Positions 1 to 7,816 of a stretch of 64,000 nt of DNA are shown here, piece after piece. Numbering within the stretch: the first letter of the stretch is position 1; every line of letters starts with the position of its first letter. The translations under genes were made by a program, and so were the position numbers. The notes beneath the pieces were generated by a model, which did no database searches, was not told where the DNA came from, and saw only the letters and a program-made list of their open reading frames with translations. The stretch is from UBA8337 sp963932545 (GTDB lineage: Bacteria > Pseudomonadota > Alphaproteobacteria > RS24). Location of the stretch: positions 62,001-126,000 of the forward strand of contig CAWVRH010000003.1 in assembly GCA_963932545.1 (NCBI GenBank), in the 5' to 3' direction.

Positions 1-2
1 TG

Positions 3-323
3 GCGGCTTTGGGGTTGGGTCTGGCTTTGGCTATGCCCGAGCTTCGGGTGCCGCTATTCCTGCTTTGGTCGCTCGGCTTCATTTGGCTGGCGGCACGCCA
101 TACACCGAAGCGCCATACACGGAAGCGCGAGGCATCGGCTTGGATAAAAGCGGGTGTGGCTGGTTTCATGTTGTTCAATGTCATCGTGTTTCGCCAATCG
201 CCCTATCTCGATCCGGCCGTCAGCTGGCATATTTTTCATGTGCTGGTCGCTGTTTGGGTGGTCGGGGTAAGCTGGCTTTTGACATCTTCTGTAACAGGCA
301 AAGCGGATGTTAAAAAAAGCTAG
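3..323 (+). CDS. C-terminal part of an unrecognised membrane protein (runs off the left edge)
   Basis: The reading frame is open from the first in-frame codon, so only the C-terminal 106 or so residues are visible. I do not recognise the family. Three hydrophobic stretches (about residues 15-30, 47-64 and 74-92 of the visible part) separated by a short basic loop (HTPKR-HTRKR) indicate an inner-membrane protein ending in a charged tail. The basic loop is itself an in-frame 15-bp tandem duplication. It is followed after 64 bases by the Fe-S carrier gene. No function is proposed. Confidence 0.55.
   Translation, partial: AALGLGLALAMPELRVPLFLLWSLGFIWLAARHTPKRHTRKREASAWIKAGVAGFMLFNVIVFRQSPYLDPAVSWHIFHVLVAVWVVGVSWLLTSSVTGKADVKKS
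96..125 (+). repeat. 15-bp tandem duplication, 2 copies, in frame
   Basis: Bases 96-110 and 111-125 match at 14 of 15 positions (CGCCATACACCGAAG and CGCCATACACGGAAG). The unit is five codons and duplicates a basic pentapeptide in the loop of the membrane protein. Confidence 0.85.
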
Positions 324-387
324 CCCTCGTCTTTTGTGTTTAGATTGCCTATATAGACTACAGACCTAAAAAAAGGAATTTGGCGCC

Positions 388-942
388 ATGTTTATTCAAA
401 CGGAAGATACCCCTAATCCAGCCACGCTGAAATTTTTGCCTGGCCGCGAAGTTATGGGCGATAAGCCGCCGGCTGATTTCCCCAATGCAGATGCAGCGCA
501 GGCCTCCCCTTTGGCGGCGGCTTTGTTTGCCATTGAAGATGTGAGCGCCGTGTTTTTTGGCGCGGACTTCATTGCTGTATCGAAATCGGGTGGTGAATGG
601 CAGCATGTAAAAGCGGCTATTCTACAGGCGATTATGGAACATTTCGTCGCGGAAAAACCGCTTATGCTGAATGATGTTGCCACGGCCCAAGTAGAAGACG
701 ATGGCGAAAATGGCGAAATTATTGCCGCTATTAAACAAATTCTCGACACGCGGGTTCGCCCTGCTGTCGCGCAAGATGGCGGCGATATTGTGTTTCATGG
801 CTATGAAGATGGCGTGGTGAGCTTGCACATGCGCGGCGCCTGCGCGGGGTGCCCTTCTGCTTCGGCGACGCTGAAGCAGGGCGTGGAAAACCTTCTCAAA
901 CACTTTATTCCTTCGGTTACGGAAGTGCGCGCCGTTATTTAA
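388..942 (+). CDS. NfuA/NifU-type Fe-S cluster carrier
   Basis: 184 residues with the two-domain layout of alphaproteobacterial Nfu proteins. An Nfu N-terminal domain (residues 1-87, opening MFIQTEDTPNPATLKF) is followed by a NifU-like domain (about 108-178). The cluster-binding CxxC is C152-x-x-C155 in RGACAGCPSASATL. In this family the motif holds a 4Fe-4S cluster bridged by a dimer and passes it to apo-enzymes in the cytosol; the radical-SAM enzyme MiaB nearby is a plausible client (inference). The ATG follows AAAAAAGGAA. The start of the tsaB-rimI-fur series follows, as in many alphaproteobacteria. Confidence 0.93.
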   Translation: MFIQTEDTPNPATLKFLPGREVMGDKPPADFPNADAAQASPLAAALFAIEDVSAVFFGADFIAVSKSGGEWQHVKAAILQAIMEHFVAEKPLMLNDVATAQVEDDGENGEIIAAIKQILDTRVRPAVAQDGGDIVFHGYEDGVVSLHMRGACAGCPSASATLKQGVENLLKHFIPSVTEVRAVI

Positions 943-955
943 AGCAGGACGTTTT

Positions 956-1036
956 ATGAGCGATACCCTAGACAAATCAGGTCTTGATGTGGGGCCGCTT
1001 TCTGGCTTTGACGCGGCTGCCACGCTTGGCTTTTGA
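956..1036 (+). pseudogene. 26-codon remnant of a RutE-like nitroreductase (malonic semialdehyde reductase family)
   Basis: An ATG ORF with a stop at 1034-1036 fills the gap between nfu and tsaB. It begins MSDTLDK, like the N-terminus of RutE-type nitroreductases. It then runs directly into SGLDVGPLSGFDAA, which resembles the internal GLDxGPMSGFD signature of that family, normally more than 100 residues further on. I read this as an internal deletion that kept both ends in frame, from memory of the family and not from a search. It could still be translated as a leader peptide coupled to tsaB, because its stop lies only 3 bases before the tsaB ATG. Confidence 0.5.
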
Positions 1037-1038
1037 GG

Positions 1039-1776
1039 ATGCCTGCCAAATCATCTGATTTCCCGCTCATTCTCGCTTGCGATACAACGCAAGGGGCTTG
1101 TTCTGCCGCGCTCTATCGCGACACCCTAACTTCTGAACCTAGCGTTCTCGCCAGCGAGCTTTTGCCCATGACCAAAGGCCATGCAGAGGCCTTGATGCCA
1201 ATGTTGCAAAGGGTCTGTAAAAAAGCTAGGAAATCCATGCGCGAGATAGATCGCTTGGCAGTGACAAATGGGCCAGGCACATTTACCGGGGTTCGCGTGG
1301 GGCTGGCTGCCATGCGGGGACTTTCTTTGGCTTTGGCGATTCCGATAAAAGCCTATGGCACGCTAGAAGTTATGGCGCAGGCCAGCGGCGCGTCCGGCCC
1401 TCTCATTGTTGCGGTGGATGCGCGTCGCTCGGTTTTCTATGCGCAAAGTTTTGATACGCAAAAAAACCCCCTATCGCCCCCTCAAGCTCTCACGGGAGAG
1501 CAGGTTCTAGCGCTTGTTAAAGATGGCAAGGTAACCCTTCAAGGCAGTGGATCAAGTTTGCTGATGCCCGCCGCAAACAGTCGCTTTTCTGCCGAAAATG
1601 CGCCTGATTACCCGCAAGCTGAAGTGCTTGGCGCAATGGCGGCGGCAGATTTAGATTGGCCGACCTATGACGCCTTGGCCGCACCGCCCGAACCGCTTTA
1701 TTTGCGGGCGCCCGATGCGGTCTTGCCCAATCCAGATAAACTCCCAAGCCGCGCAAGGGCGTCGACCGAGACATGA
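1039..1776 (+). CDS. tsaB: TsaB, t6A37 tRNA threonylcarbamoylation subunit
   Basis: 245 residues, an ASKHA-fold protein. It dimerises with TsaD in the TsaBDE complex that places threonylcarbamoyl on A37 of ANN-decoding tRNAs in the cytosol. Family landmarks are the N-terminal phosphate-loop strand ILACDTTQGACSAALY and the signature NGPGTFTGVRVGLA. The C-terminal half is divergent, as is usual for TsaB. A TTG at 1033 is in frame, but the ATG at 1039 gives the better start. Its stop overlaps the rimI start by 4 bases (ATGA), so the two are translationally coupled. Confidence 0.92.
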   Translation: MPAKSSDFPLILACDTTQGACSAALYRDTLTSEPSVLASELLPMTKGHAEALMPMLQRVCKKARKSMREIDRLAVTNGPGTFTGVRVGLAAMRGLSLALAIPIKAYGTLEVMAQASGASGPLIVAVDARRSVFYAQSFDTQKNPLSPPQALTGEQVLALVKDGKVTLQGSGSSLLMPAANSRFSAENAPDYPQAEVLGAMAAADLDWPTYDALAAPPEPLYLRAPDAVLPNPDKLPSRARASTET

Positions 1777-2207
1777 GTTTCGCCATTTCTCCGTTGCAAA
1801 ACGCTGCCCAGCTGGCCGAGCTACACCAGCAGGCTTTTGACCCTCAATTGGGGGCGTCATGGAACGAAGCGGCTTTTGCCGGACTTTTGCGGCAAAGCAC
1901 GGTGCAGGCTCTTGGCACAAAGGACGGCTTTATTTTACTGCAAAGGGTGGCAGACGAAGCCGAGGTTTTGACTTTGGCGGTGCATCCCAAAGCGCGTCGT
2001 TCAGGCTTGGCGCGAGCGCTTATTCAGCAAGCTCAAGACGCGGCCAAGGTGGCGCGGATATTTTTGGAAGTGGCGCAAGACAATGCGCCCGCCCGAGCGC
2101 TTTATGCGGCCTGCGGGTTTCAAGAAACTGGACGCAGGCTCAATTATTATAAGCGCCCCGATGGAGGCCGCGTGGATGGCGTTCTCATGCAGTTGAAAAC
2201 CCGTTGA
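1773..2207 (+). CDS. rimI: RimI-like ribosomal protein/peptide N-alpha-acetyltransferase (GNAT)
   Basis: 144-residue single-domain GNAT enzyme. It carries the acetyl-CoA pyrophosphate-binding loop in the segment KARRSGLARALIQQA and the late-GNAT motif NAPARALYAACGFQETGRR followed by a YY pair. RimI acetylates the N-terminal alanine of ribosomal protein S18 in E. coli; its position directly after tsaB, overlapping by 4 bases, is the usual one for RimI. The exact substrate here is not shown by the sequence. Confidence 0.85.
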   Translation: MSFAISPLQNAAQLAELHQQAFDPQLGASWNEAAFAGLLRQSTVQALGTKDGFILLQRVADEAEVLTLAVHPKARRSGLARALIQQAQDAAKVARIFLEVAQDNAPARALYAACGFQETGRRLNYYKRPDGGRVDGVLMQLKTR

Positions 2208-2272
2208 TAAATTCATTCAAGGCAAACAATGGAAGCGTGATTTTTCTCGCCGATTGTGCTATTTAAATCGCC

Positions 2273-2713
2273 ATGAATAAGTCAACGACCTCATCGATGG
2301 ATATTGAAACCCTTGCCACGCAAGCGGGCATGCGCATGACCGATCAGCGTCGGGTGATTGCTAGTGTTTTGTCTCAAGCCGATGACCATCCAGATGTTGA
2401 GGAAGTCTACCGACGCGCCTCCGAGCTGGATGCGGGCATTTCCATTGCAACGGTTTATCGCACCGTGCGCCTGTTCGAAGAAGCGGGCATTTTAACCCGC
2501 CATGACTTTGGCGATGGCCGCGCTCGTTATGAGCCTGTGGCCGATGACCACCACGATCACCTCATCGATATTCAAACGGGCAAAGTCATTGAATTCACCA
2601 ATGAAGAGATTGAGCGTTTGCAGGCCGAGGTGGCTAAAAAGCTTGGCTATAAATTGGTCGACCATCGCCTCGAGCTTTACGGCGTGCCGCTCGAGAAGGC
2701 GCCCAAAAAATAA
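2273..2713 (+). CDS. fur: Fur/Mur-family metal-responsive repressor
   Basis: 146 residues. An N-terminal winged helix (residues 10-85; MRMTDQRRVIASVL and ISIATVYRTVRLFEEAG) precedes the dimerisation domain with a metal-binding cluster DDHHDHLID (H93, H94, H96). There are no C-terminal CxxC pairs, as expected for alphaproteobacterial Fur/Mur, which often senses manganese and leaves iron control to Irr; an Irr is also present here. Which metal it senses cannot be read from the sequence. It sits 65 bases after rimI, with its own possible promoter in the AT-rich gap, and 18 bases before plsC. Confidence 0.9.
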   Translation: MNKSTTSSMDIETLATQAGMRMTDQRRVIASVLSQADDHPDVEEVYRRASELDAGISIATVYRTVRLFEEAGILTRHDFGDGRARYEPVADDHHDHLIDIQTGKVIEFTNEEIERLQAEVAKKLGYKLVDHRLELYGVPLEKAPKK

Positions 2714-2731
2714 CCTAGCCAAGGCCTTCAA

Positions 2732-3577
2732 ATGCAGACCTTAAAAATGATAATGCGGGCAATGGCTTTAGGGCTGGCGGTTATGATTTTCGTGCCGCCG
2801 CAAATTCTTGTCCTTCTTGTTTCGCGCTTGTTTCCTAAGTCTTTGTTTCCTAAACCCCTGCCGCGCGTGTGGCCGATTATCCCGCTTTTGTTTTTCCGTA
2901 GCCTGTTGAAGATATTCGGTGTGCGGTTGAGGGTTGCAGGGCCAAGGCCTAAGCCCGGCACTTTGGTTGTGGCCAATCATATATCGTGGTTCGATATTTT
3001 GGCCATCGGGGCGATTACCCCGCTTTCTTTCATTGCAAAAAGCGATGTAAAAGGCTGGCCGCTTTTGGGCCAGCTTTCCTTATTGCAGCGCACAGTATTC
3101 GTCGACCGGCGCCGTGGGCGGCACAATAAAACCGATGGCGATACGCTTACGCAACGATTGGTCGGCGGCGATACGATGGTGATATTTGCCGAGGGCACCA
3201 GCTCTGATGGCATTAAAGTTCTGCCGTTTAAATCGACTTTATTTGCGGGGGTTGAGCGGCTCGCAAAATTAGAAACGTCGCGTGCGGGCGTGCCCGTTCA
3301 GGCCATGACAATTGCCTATCGTCGCGTGCATGATATGGCGATGGGGCGGCGGCAACGAATGGGCTATGCGTGGCTTGGCGAAATTGGTTTGGCGTCGCAT
3401 TTTCTATTTATGTTGGCTTCGGCGCCGATTACCATCGAAGTGATGTTTCACGAGCCGCTCCCCGATGAGATGAAAGACCAGAGAAAACAAATGGCTCGGA
3501 CTTTGCACGCACAAGTGAAAGGCGGGCTAGAGGATATGGCGCGCGGCATTGAAACGTCACGCTCTTGCGATACGTGA
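2732..3577 (+). CDS. plsC: PlsC-type 1-acyl-sn-glycerol-3-phosphate acyltransferase
   Basis: 281 residues. Transfers an acyl group to lysophosphatidate, making phosphatidate at the inner membrane. The N-terminus is hydrophobic (residues 5-28 and 44-60). The HX4D catalytic motif is NHISWFD (H83, D88), the glycerol-phosphate-binding motif is FVDRRRGR, and the EGT motif is FAEGTSSDG (E154). The N-terminal linker contains an in-frame tandem pentapeptide duplication (LFPKS-LFPKP). It is 18 bases after fur and 40 before miaB. Confidence 0.92.
   Translation: MQTLKMIMRAMALGLAVMIFVPPQILVLLVSRLFPKSLFPKPLPRVWPIIPLLFFRSLLKIFGVRLRVAGPRPKPGTLVVANHISWFDILAIGAITPLSFIAKSDVKGWPLLGQLSLLQRTVFVDRRRGRHNKTDGDTLTQRLVGGDTMVIFAEGTSSDGIKVLPFKSTLFAGVERLAKLETSRAGVPVQAMTIAYRRVHDMAMGRRQRMGYAWLGEIGLASHFLFMLASAPITIEVMFHEPLPDEMKDQRKQMARTLHAQVKGGLEDMARGIETSRSCDT
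2828..2857 (+). repeat. 15-bp tandem duplication in plsC (LFPKS/LFPKP)
   Basis: Two five-codon units (2828-2842 and 2843-2857), both starting TTGTTTCCTAA, encode LFPKS then LFPKP just after the first hydrophobic segment of PlsC. The unit length keeps the frame. Confidence 0.75.
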
Positions 3578-3617
3578 TCGGCTTGCTTCGCATCTATAAA
3601 AGCGCTATGGCCAGAGC

Positions 3618-5036
3618 ATGATGGATATAAATAAAACCGCGCAAAAATGGGACGCTGATGCCGCCAATGATAAGTCTTGTTATATCAAGACTTTTGGCTG
3701 CCAAATGAACGTCTATGATAGCCAGCGCATGGCCGAAGCTTTGGTGGAGGCGGGGTATCGCGCTGTCGATACGCCAGACGACGCCGATATGATAATTTTA
3801 AACACCTGCCACATTCGCGAAAGAGCGGCCGAGAAAGTTTATCATGAGCTGGGTCGGCTGCGCCCCTTAAAGCAGCGCAATAAAAACATAGTCATTGGGG
3901 TGGCAGGTTGCGTGGCGCAAGCCGAGGGCGCTGAGATTATTTCGCGCGCGCCCATGGTCGATATGGTTTTTGGCCCACAAACGTTTCAGCAATTGCCCGC
4001 CATGCTCGACGAAGTTGCCCAGACCCGCTCGCAAGGGCGCAAAGCCAGATTGGTGCGCACCGAGTTTCCGGCAGCCGAAAAGTTTGCCGCCCTTACCCAA
4101 GTGCCGCGCAAGCCCATTACCCGAAGCCCCAGCGCTTATGTGACAGTGCAGGAAGGCTGCGATAAATTTTGCACGTTTTGTGTGGTGCCCTATACGCGCG
4201 GTGAAGAAGTCTCGCGCGCGTCGCCTGAAATCATTGCAGAAGCCAAAGCTCTGGCCGAGCAAGGCGTGTGCGAAATCACCCTCTTGGGACAGAATGTAAA
4301 CGCCTGGCAAGACCGCGATAGTGGCCAGCGCTTGGCGGGGCTTTTGGATGATTTGGCTGAGATTGAAGGCTTGCACCGGTTGCGCTTTACCACCAGCCAT
4401 CCACGGGACATGGATGCCGCGTTAATTGCTGCGCATGGGCAAAACGAAAAACTAATGCCCTATTTGCACCTACCTGTGCAGGCTGGTTCTGACAAAATTT
4501 TAAAAGCGATGAACCGCAAACATACAGCGGCCGAATATATTGCCCTATGCAAAGAGTTCCGCGCTGTGCGTCCCGACTTGGCTTTATCGTCCGATTTCAT
4601 CATCGGTTTCCCCGGCGAGACGGACGAGGACTTTGCCGCCACGATGGCTTTGGTGGAAGAGGTCAATTATGCGCAAAGCTATTCGTTCAAATATTCACCG
4701 CGCCCCGGCACCCCTGCGGCGGAGGATGAGAACCAAGTCGATGAGGCGGTAAAGGCTGCGCGCTTGCAAACCATTCAGGGGCTTATCAGCGCCCAACAAA
4801 CTGCGTTTAACGACGCGCAATTGGGGCAGGTTTTGCCGATATTATTTGATAAGCCATCCAAACATGCGGGCCAAATTACGGGCCGCAGTCCTTACCTACA
4901 GCCGGTGCATGTAAAAGTGCCGGAGGGGAAAGACGCAGAGGCGGTTTTTGCGGCCGTGCGGGGGCGCATTCTGCCGGTTGAAATTACCAGTACGCATCGA
5001 AATAGTTTGAGCGGTCAATTTAGCGACGCGCTGTAG
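3618..5036 (+). CDS. miaB: MiaB, tRNA-2-methylthio-N6-dimethylallyladenosine synthase
   Basis: 472 residues. A radical-SAM methylthiotransferase that converts i6A37 to ms2i6A37 in tRNA. The N-terminal UPF0004 domain holds the auxiliary-cluster cysteines C28, C64 and C98. The radical-SAM domain has C181-x3-C185-x2-C188 in EGCDKFCTFC. A C-terminal TRAM domain ends near residue 460. Two adjacent ATG codons (3618, 3621) could serve as start. Clustering with phoH, ybeY, corC and lnt is the classic arrangement of this operon. Confidence 0.96.
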   Translation: MMDINKTAQKWDADAANDKSCYIKTFGCQMNVYDSQRMAEALVEAGYRAVDTPDDADMIILNTCHIRERAAEKVYHELGRLRPLKQRNKNIVIGVAGCVAQAEGAEIISRAPMVDMVFGPQTFQQLPAMLDEVAQTRSQGRKARLVRTEFPAAEKFAALTQVPRKPITRSPSAYVTVQEGCDKFCTFCVVPYTRGEEVSRASPEIIAEAKALAEQGVCEITLLGQNVNAWQDRDSGQRLAGLLDDLAEIEGLHRLRFTTSHPRDMDAALIAAHGQNEKLMPYLHLPVQAGSDKILKAMNRKHTAAEYIALCKEFRAVRPDLALSSDFIIGFPGETDEDFAATMALVEEVNYAQSYSFKYSPRPGTPAAEDENQVDEAVKAARLQTIQGLISAQQTAFNDAQLGQVLPILFDKPSKHAGQITGRSPYLQPVHVKVPEGKDAEAVFAAVRGRILPVEITSTHRNSLSGQFSDAL

Positions 5037-5059
5037 CCAAATGTCGCTTCGTTAAGGGC

Positions 5060-5094
5060 TTGCCAAGTCGGTGAAAACTTCTGATACTTGGCAA
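5060..5094. promoter_or_regulatory. 8-bp inverted repeat between miaB and phoH
   Basis: TTGCCAAG (5060-5067) and CTTGGCAA (5087-5094) are perfect inverted repeats 19 bases apart in the 110-base gap. No T-run follows, so this is more likely an operator or mRNA hairpin upstream of phoH than a Rho-independent terminator. Confidence 0.5.
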
Positions 5095-5146
5095 ATATGG
5101 TTCACAAAATGATTGAAAAAATGGCATATGTCGTAGGAGTTCGCGC

Positions 5147-6334
5147 TTGAGCGGTTCTGATAAACGACCCACGGCTAGTTCTAGTGCTTCGAAAAGCCAG
5201 CCTTCGAAGAGCAGGTCTTCGAATAAAAAGTCTAAGCCTTTCGTGCTTCAGTTCGATAACAATCGGCTGTTGCCCGAGCTATATGGCGAGCATGGCAAAA
5301 ATCTGGCGCGCATTGAGCAGACTTTGGATGTCTCTTTGTCCAATCGGGGCAATCAGGTTTCTATTTCTGGCGCCGAAGAGGATTGCACCCGTGCGGCGCA
5401 AGTTTTAGGCACGCTTTATCACCATCTAGAGCGCGGCGCGGAAGTGACGGGCGGCGATGTCGATGGCGCTTTGCGCTTGAGCCTCGGGTCTATGCAAGAG
5501 CCGTCCGCTAGCGATGGGGCTTTGGCAGAAGACAAGACCGCGAAAAACGGCAAGGGCAACGGAAAAGCAGCGCCTGCCCCGTTAACCGGCAAAGCGGCCT
5601 TGCGCACGCAAAAGCGAGAAGTTTTGCCGCGCTCCCCCGCGCAGGCCACTTATATTGATGCCTTGTTGAACAGCGAACTCGTGATTGGCTGTGGCCCTGC
5701 GGGTACGGGCAAAACCTATCTGGCCGTGGCGGCCGCGGCCGCTATGTTGGTCGAGGGCAAAGTAGACCGCATTATTTTGTCGCGCCCAGCGGTGGAAGCC
5801 GGAGAGAACTTAGGGTTCTTACCCGGCGATATGCGCGACAAGGTCGACCCTTATTTGCGCCCCCTCTATGATGCGCTTTACGACATGCTGCCAGGCCCCC
5901 AAGTTCTTCGCTCGCTAGAAAGTGGTGAGATTGAAATTGCGCCTTTGGCTTTCATGCGCGGGCGCACTTTGGCCAATAGTTTTGTCATTCTCGATGAAAG
6001 CCAAAACGCGACGCCCATGCAGATGAAAATGTTCCTGACGCGGATGGGCGAAAACTCCCGCATGGTCATCACCGGGGATCCGACCCAAGTTGATTTACCC
6101 TTTGGTGCCAAGTCTGGCCTGAAAGATGCGTTGGAGATTTTACCAAAAATTAAAGGCTGCGAGATTATTCACTTTAGTGAAGATGACGTGGTGCGCCATG
6201 ATATGGTCACGCGCATTGTAAAAGCCTATAATAAGCGAGATGGTAAATTGCCGCCGATGCAAAGACATCCGAAAAAGAACCTGAAAAAGGCCATAGATGA
6301 GAAACCAAGTGAGCCAGGTGATGACGCAGAATAA
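5147..6334 (+). CDS. phoH: PhoH-like P-loop NTPase
   Basis: 395 residues from a TTG start preceded by TAGGAG. A low-complexity Ser/Lys-rich N-terminus (1-35) and a KH-like segment precede the PhoH P-loop domain. Walker A is GPAGTGKT at 183-190 and Walker B is VILDESQN. PhoH is an RNA-associated ATPase of uncertain role that clusters with ybeY, suggesting work in rRNA/RNA quality control. The 3' end overlaps the annotated ybeY start by 38 bases. Confidence 0.93.
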   Translation: MSGSDKRPTASSSASKSQPSKSRSSNKKSKPFVLQFDNNRLLPELYGEHGKNLARIEQTLDVSLSNRGNQVSISGAEEDCTRAAQVLGTLYHHLERGAEVTGGDVDGALRLSLGSMQEPSASDGALAEDKTAKNGKGNGKAAPAPLTGKAALRTQKREVLPRSPAQATYIDALLNSELVIGCGPAGTGKTYLAVAAAAAMLVEGKVDRIILSRPAVEAGENLGFLPGDMRDKVDPYLRPLYDALYDMLPGPQVLRSLESGEIEIAPLAFMRGRTLANSFVILDESQNATPMQMKMFLTRMGENSRMVITGDPTQVDLPFGAKSGLKDALEILPKIKGCEIIHFSEDDVVRHDMVTRIVKAYNKRDGKLPPMQRHPKKNLKKAIDEKPSEPGDDAE

Positions 6335-6902
6335 CGCCGCACCACCAGCCGATGACGCGGAGCCCGACAGTCCGGGCCAGCCCCAAGGCCTCACCCTAGA
6401 TTTGGATGTGCGCGACCCGCGCTGGCATTTGCTCGAGGACGACTTGCGCCAACAAGCTAATTTTATTTGGGCGCAGCTCGACCCGAAAACGCTTATGCCA
6501 GAAGCCGAAGCCTGTCTTGTTTTGGCCGATGATGCGCAACTTGCGCAGATGAACCAGAGTTTCCGAAATAAAGCAGGACCAACCAATGTGCTGAGTTTTC
6601 CAGCTCTAGATTTCGTCGCCCCCGTGCGCTGTGCGCAAGACCTAGCGGCTCTGCCTTTCGCGCTTCTCGGCGACATTGTGATGTCCTATGACCGCTTGCA
6701 AGCGGAGGCACAAGTGCAAGGTAAAACCGAGCGCGCCCATGCGCTGCATTTGCTGACCCATGGGCTGTTGCACCTTTTGGGCTATGACCATGAAAACGAG
6801 CCTGACGCAAACCTTATGGAAGGTCTGGAAAGCGAGCTGCTGCTCGCGGCGGGCTTGCCAAACCCTTATGACGAACTTGCTCAAGCGGAGACCGAACAAT
6901 GA
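6297..6902 (+). CDS. ybeY: YbeY endoribonuclease
   Basis: 201 residues. A zinc-dependent RNase needed for 16S rRNA 3'-end maturation and ribosome quality control. The zinc site HGLLHLLGYDH is intact (H155, H159, H165). A longer-than-usual N-terminus means an in-frame start further in (GTG 6309 or ATG 6321) is possible; either still overlaps phoH. The stop overlaps the corC start (ATGA). Confidence 0.93.
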   Translation: MRNQVSQVMTQNNAAPPADDAEPDSPGQPQGLTLDLDVRDPRWHLLEDDLRQQANFIWAQLDPKTLMPEAEACLVLADDAQLAQMNQSFRNKAGPTNVLSFPALDFVAPVRCAQDLAALPFALLGDIVMSYDRLQAEAQVQGKTERAHALHLLTHGLLHLLGYDHENEPDANLMEGLESELLLAAGLPNPYDELAQAETEQ

Positions 6903-7816
6903 GTGCTTCTTCCTCAACCAGCTGGTGGAGATTTTTATTTGGCGGCGGTGAAAGTTCGCTGCGCGAGAGCATTGAAGATGTGTTGGAGGAGACGCAAGGC
7001 GAGACCGCCGATTTCTCCGATGAAGAACGCCATATGCTGAAAAACCTGCTCGGCTTTCGCGATGTGCGCCTCGACGATGTGATGGTGCCGCGTGCCGATA
7101 TTGATGCGGTGGAAGCGGATATTCAACTGCGTGACTTGCTGGCTTTATTTGCCGATTGCGGTCATTCGCGCATGCCTGTTTATCGTGAAACACTCGATCA
7201 GCCCATTGGCATGGTGCATGTTAAAGATGTGCTGTCTGCGGTGCAATCTAGCCTTGGCCAAGATAGTGCGAAAGTAGAGAGCATTGAACTGACCCCTTTG
7301 GTGCGGCCGGTTTTATTTGTGCCACCTTCCATGCCAGCCATGGAATTGCTGGTAAAAATGCAAGCCACGCGCGGCCATATGGCTTTGGTAATCGATGAAT
7401 ATGGCGGCACCGATGGTTTGGTGACAATTGAAGATTTAATCGAAGAAATCGTCGGCGAGATTGAAGACGAACATGATGAAGAAGAAGAGCTTTTGAAAGC
7501 CCTGACGGAGGACGGCCATTGGCGCGCGCAGGCAAGATTGCCGCTCAGTGAAGTGGAAAGCGCTTTGGACATTAGTTTGGCCAACGTGGAGGGGTATGAC
7601 GATATCGATACGCTCGGCGGATTGGTTTTTGCTAAGGCGGGACGAGTGCCCGAGCGCGGCGAAATGATTGCCCATGATATGGGCGATGGGCGAACGCTCG
7701 AATTTATCATTCACGATGGCGATGCGCGCCGCATTAAACAATTGGATATGCGGTTGGTTTTGCGGCCGACGAAAGCACATCGCGACCCATCGAGCCGAAA
7801 AGGCAAGGCTGGATAG
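6899..7816 (+). CDS. corC: CorC/HlyC-type CBS-domain protein
   Basis: 305 residues. After a short N-terminal region comes MVPRADIDAVEAD, the usual lead-in to a CBS pair (about 60-185; VIDEYGGTDGLVTIEDL closes it). A CorC_HlyC C-terminal domain follows (about 205-285). It lacks the DUF21 membrane domain of larger relatives. Proposed roles are magnesium/cobalt homeostasis; the biochemical function is uncertain. It overlaps ybeY by 4 bases and lnt by 1 base (TAGTG), so the operon is tightly coupled. Confidence 0.9.
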   Translation: MSASSSTSWWRFLFGGGESSLRESIEDVLEETQGETADFSDEERHMLKNLLGFRDVRLDDVMVPRADIDAVEADIQLRDLLALFADCGHSRMPVYRETLDQPIGMVHVKDVLSAVQSSLGQDSAKVESIELTPLVRPVLFVPPSMPAMELLVKMQATRGHMALVIDEYGGTDGLVTIEDLIEEIVGEIEDEHDEEEELLKALTEDGHWRAQARLPLSEVESALDISLANVEGYDDIDTLGGLVFAKAGRVPERGEMIAHDMGDGRTLEFIIHDGDARRIKQLDMRLVLRPTKAHRDPSSRKGKAG

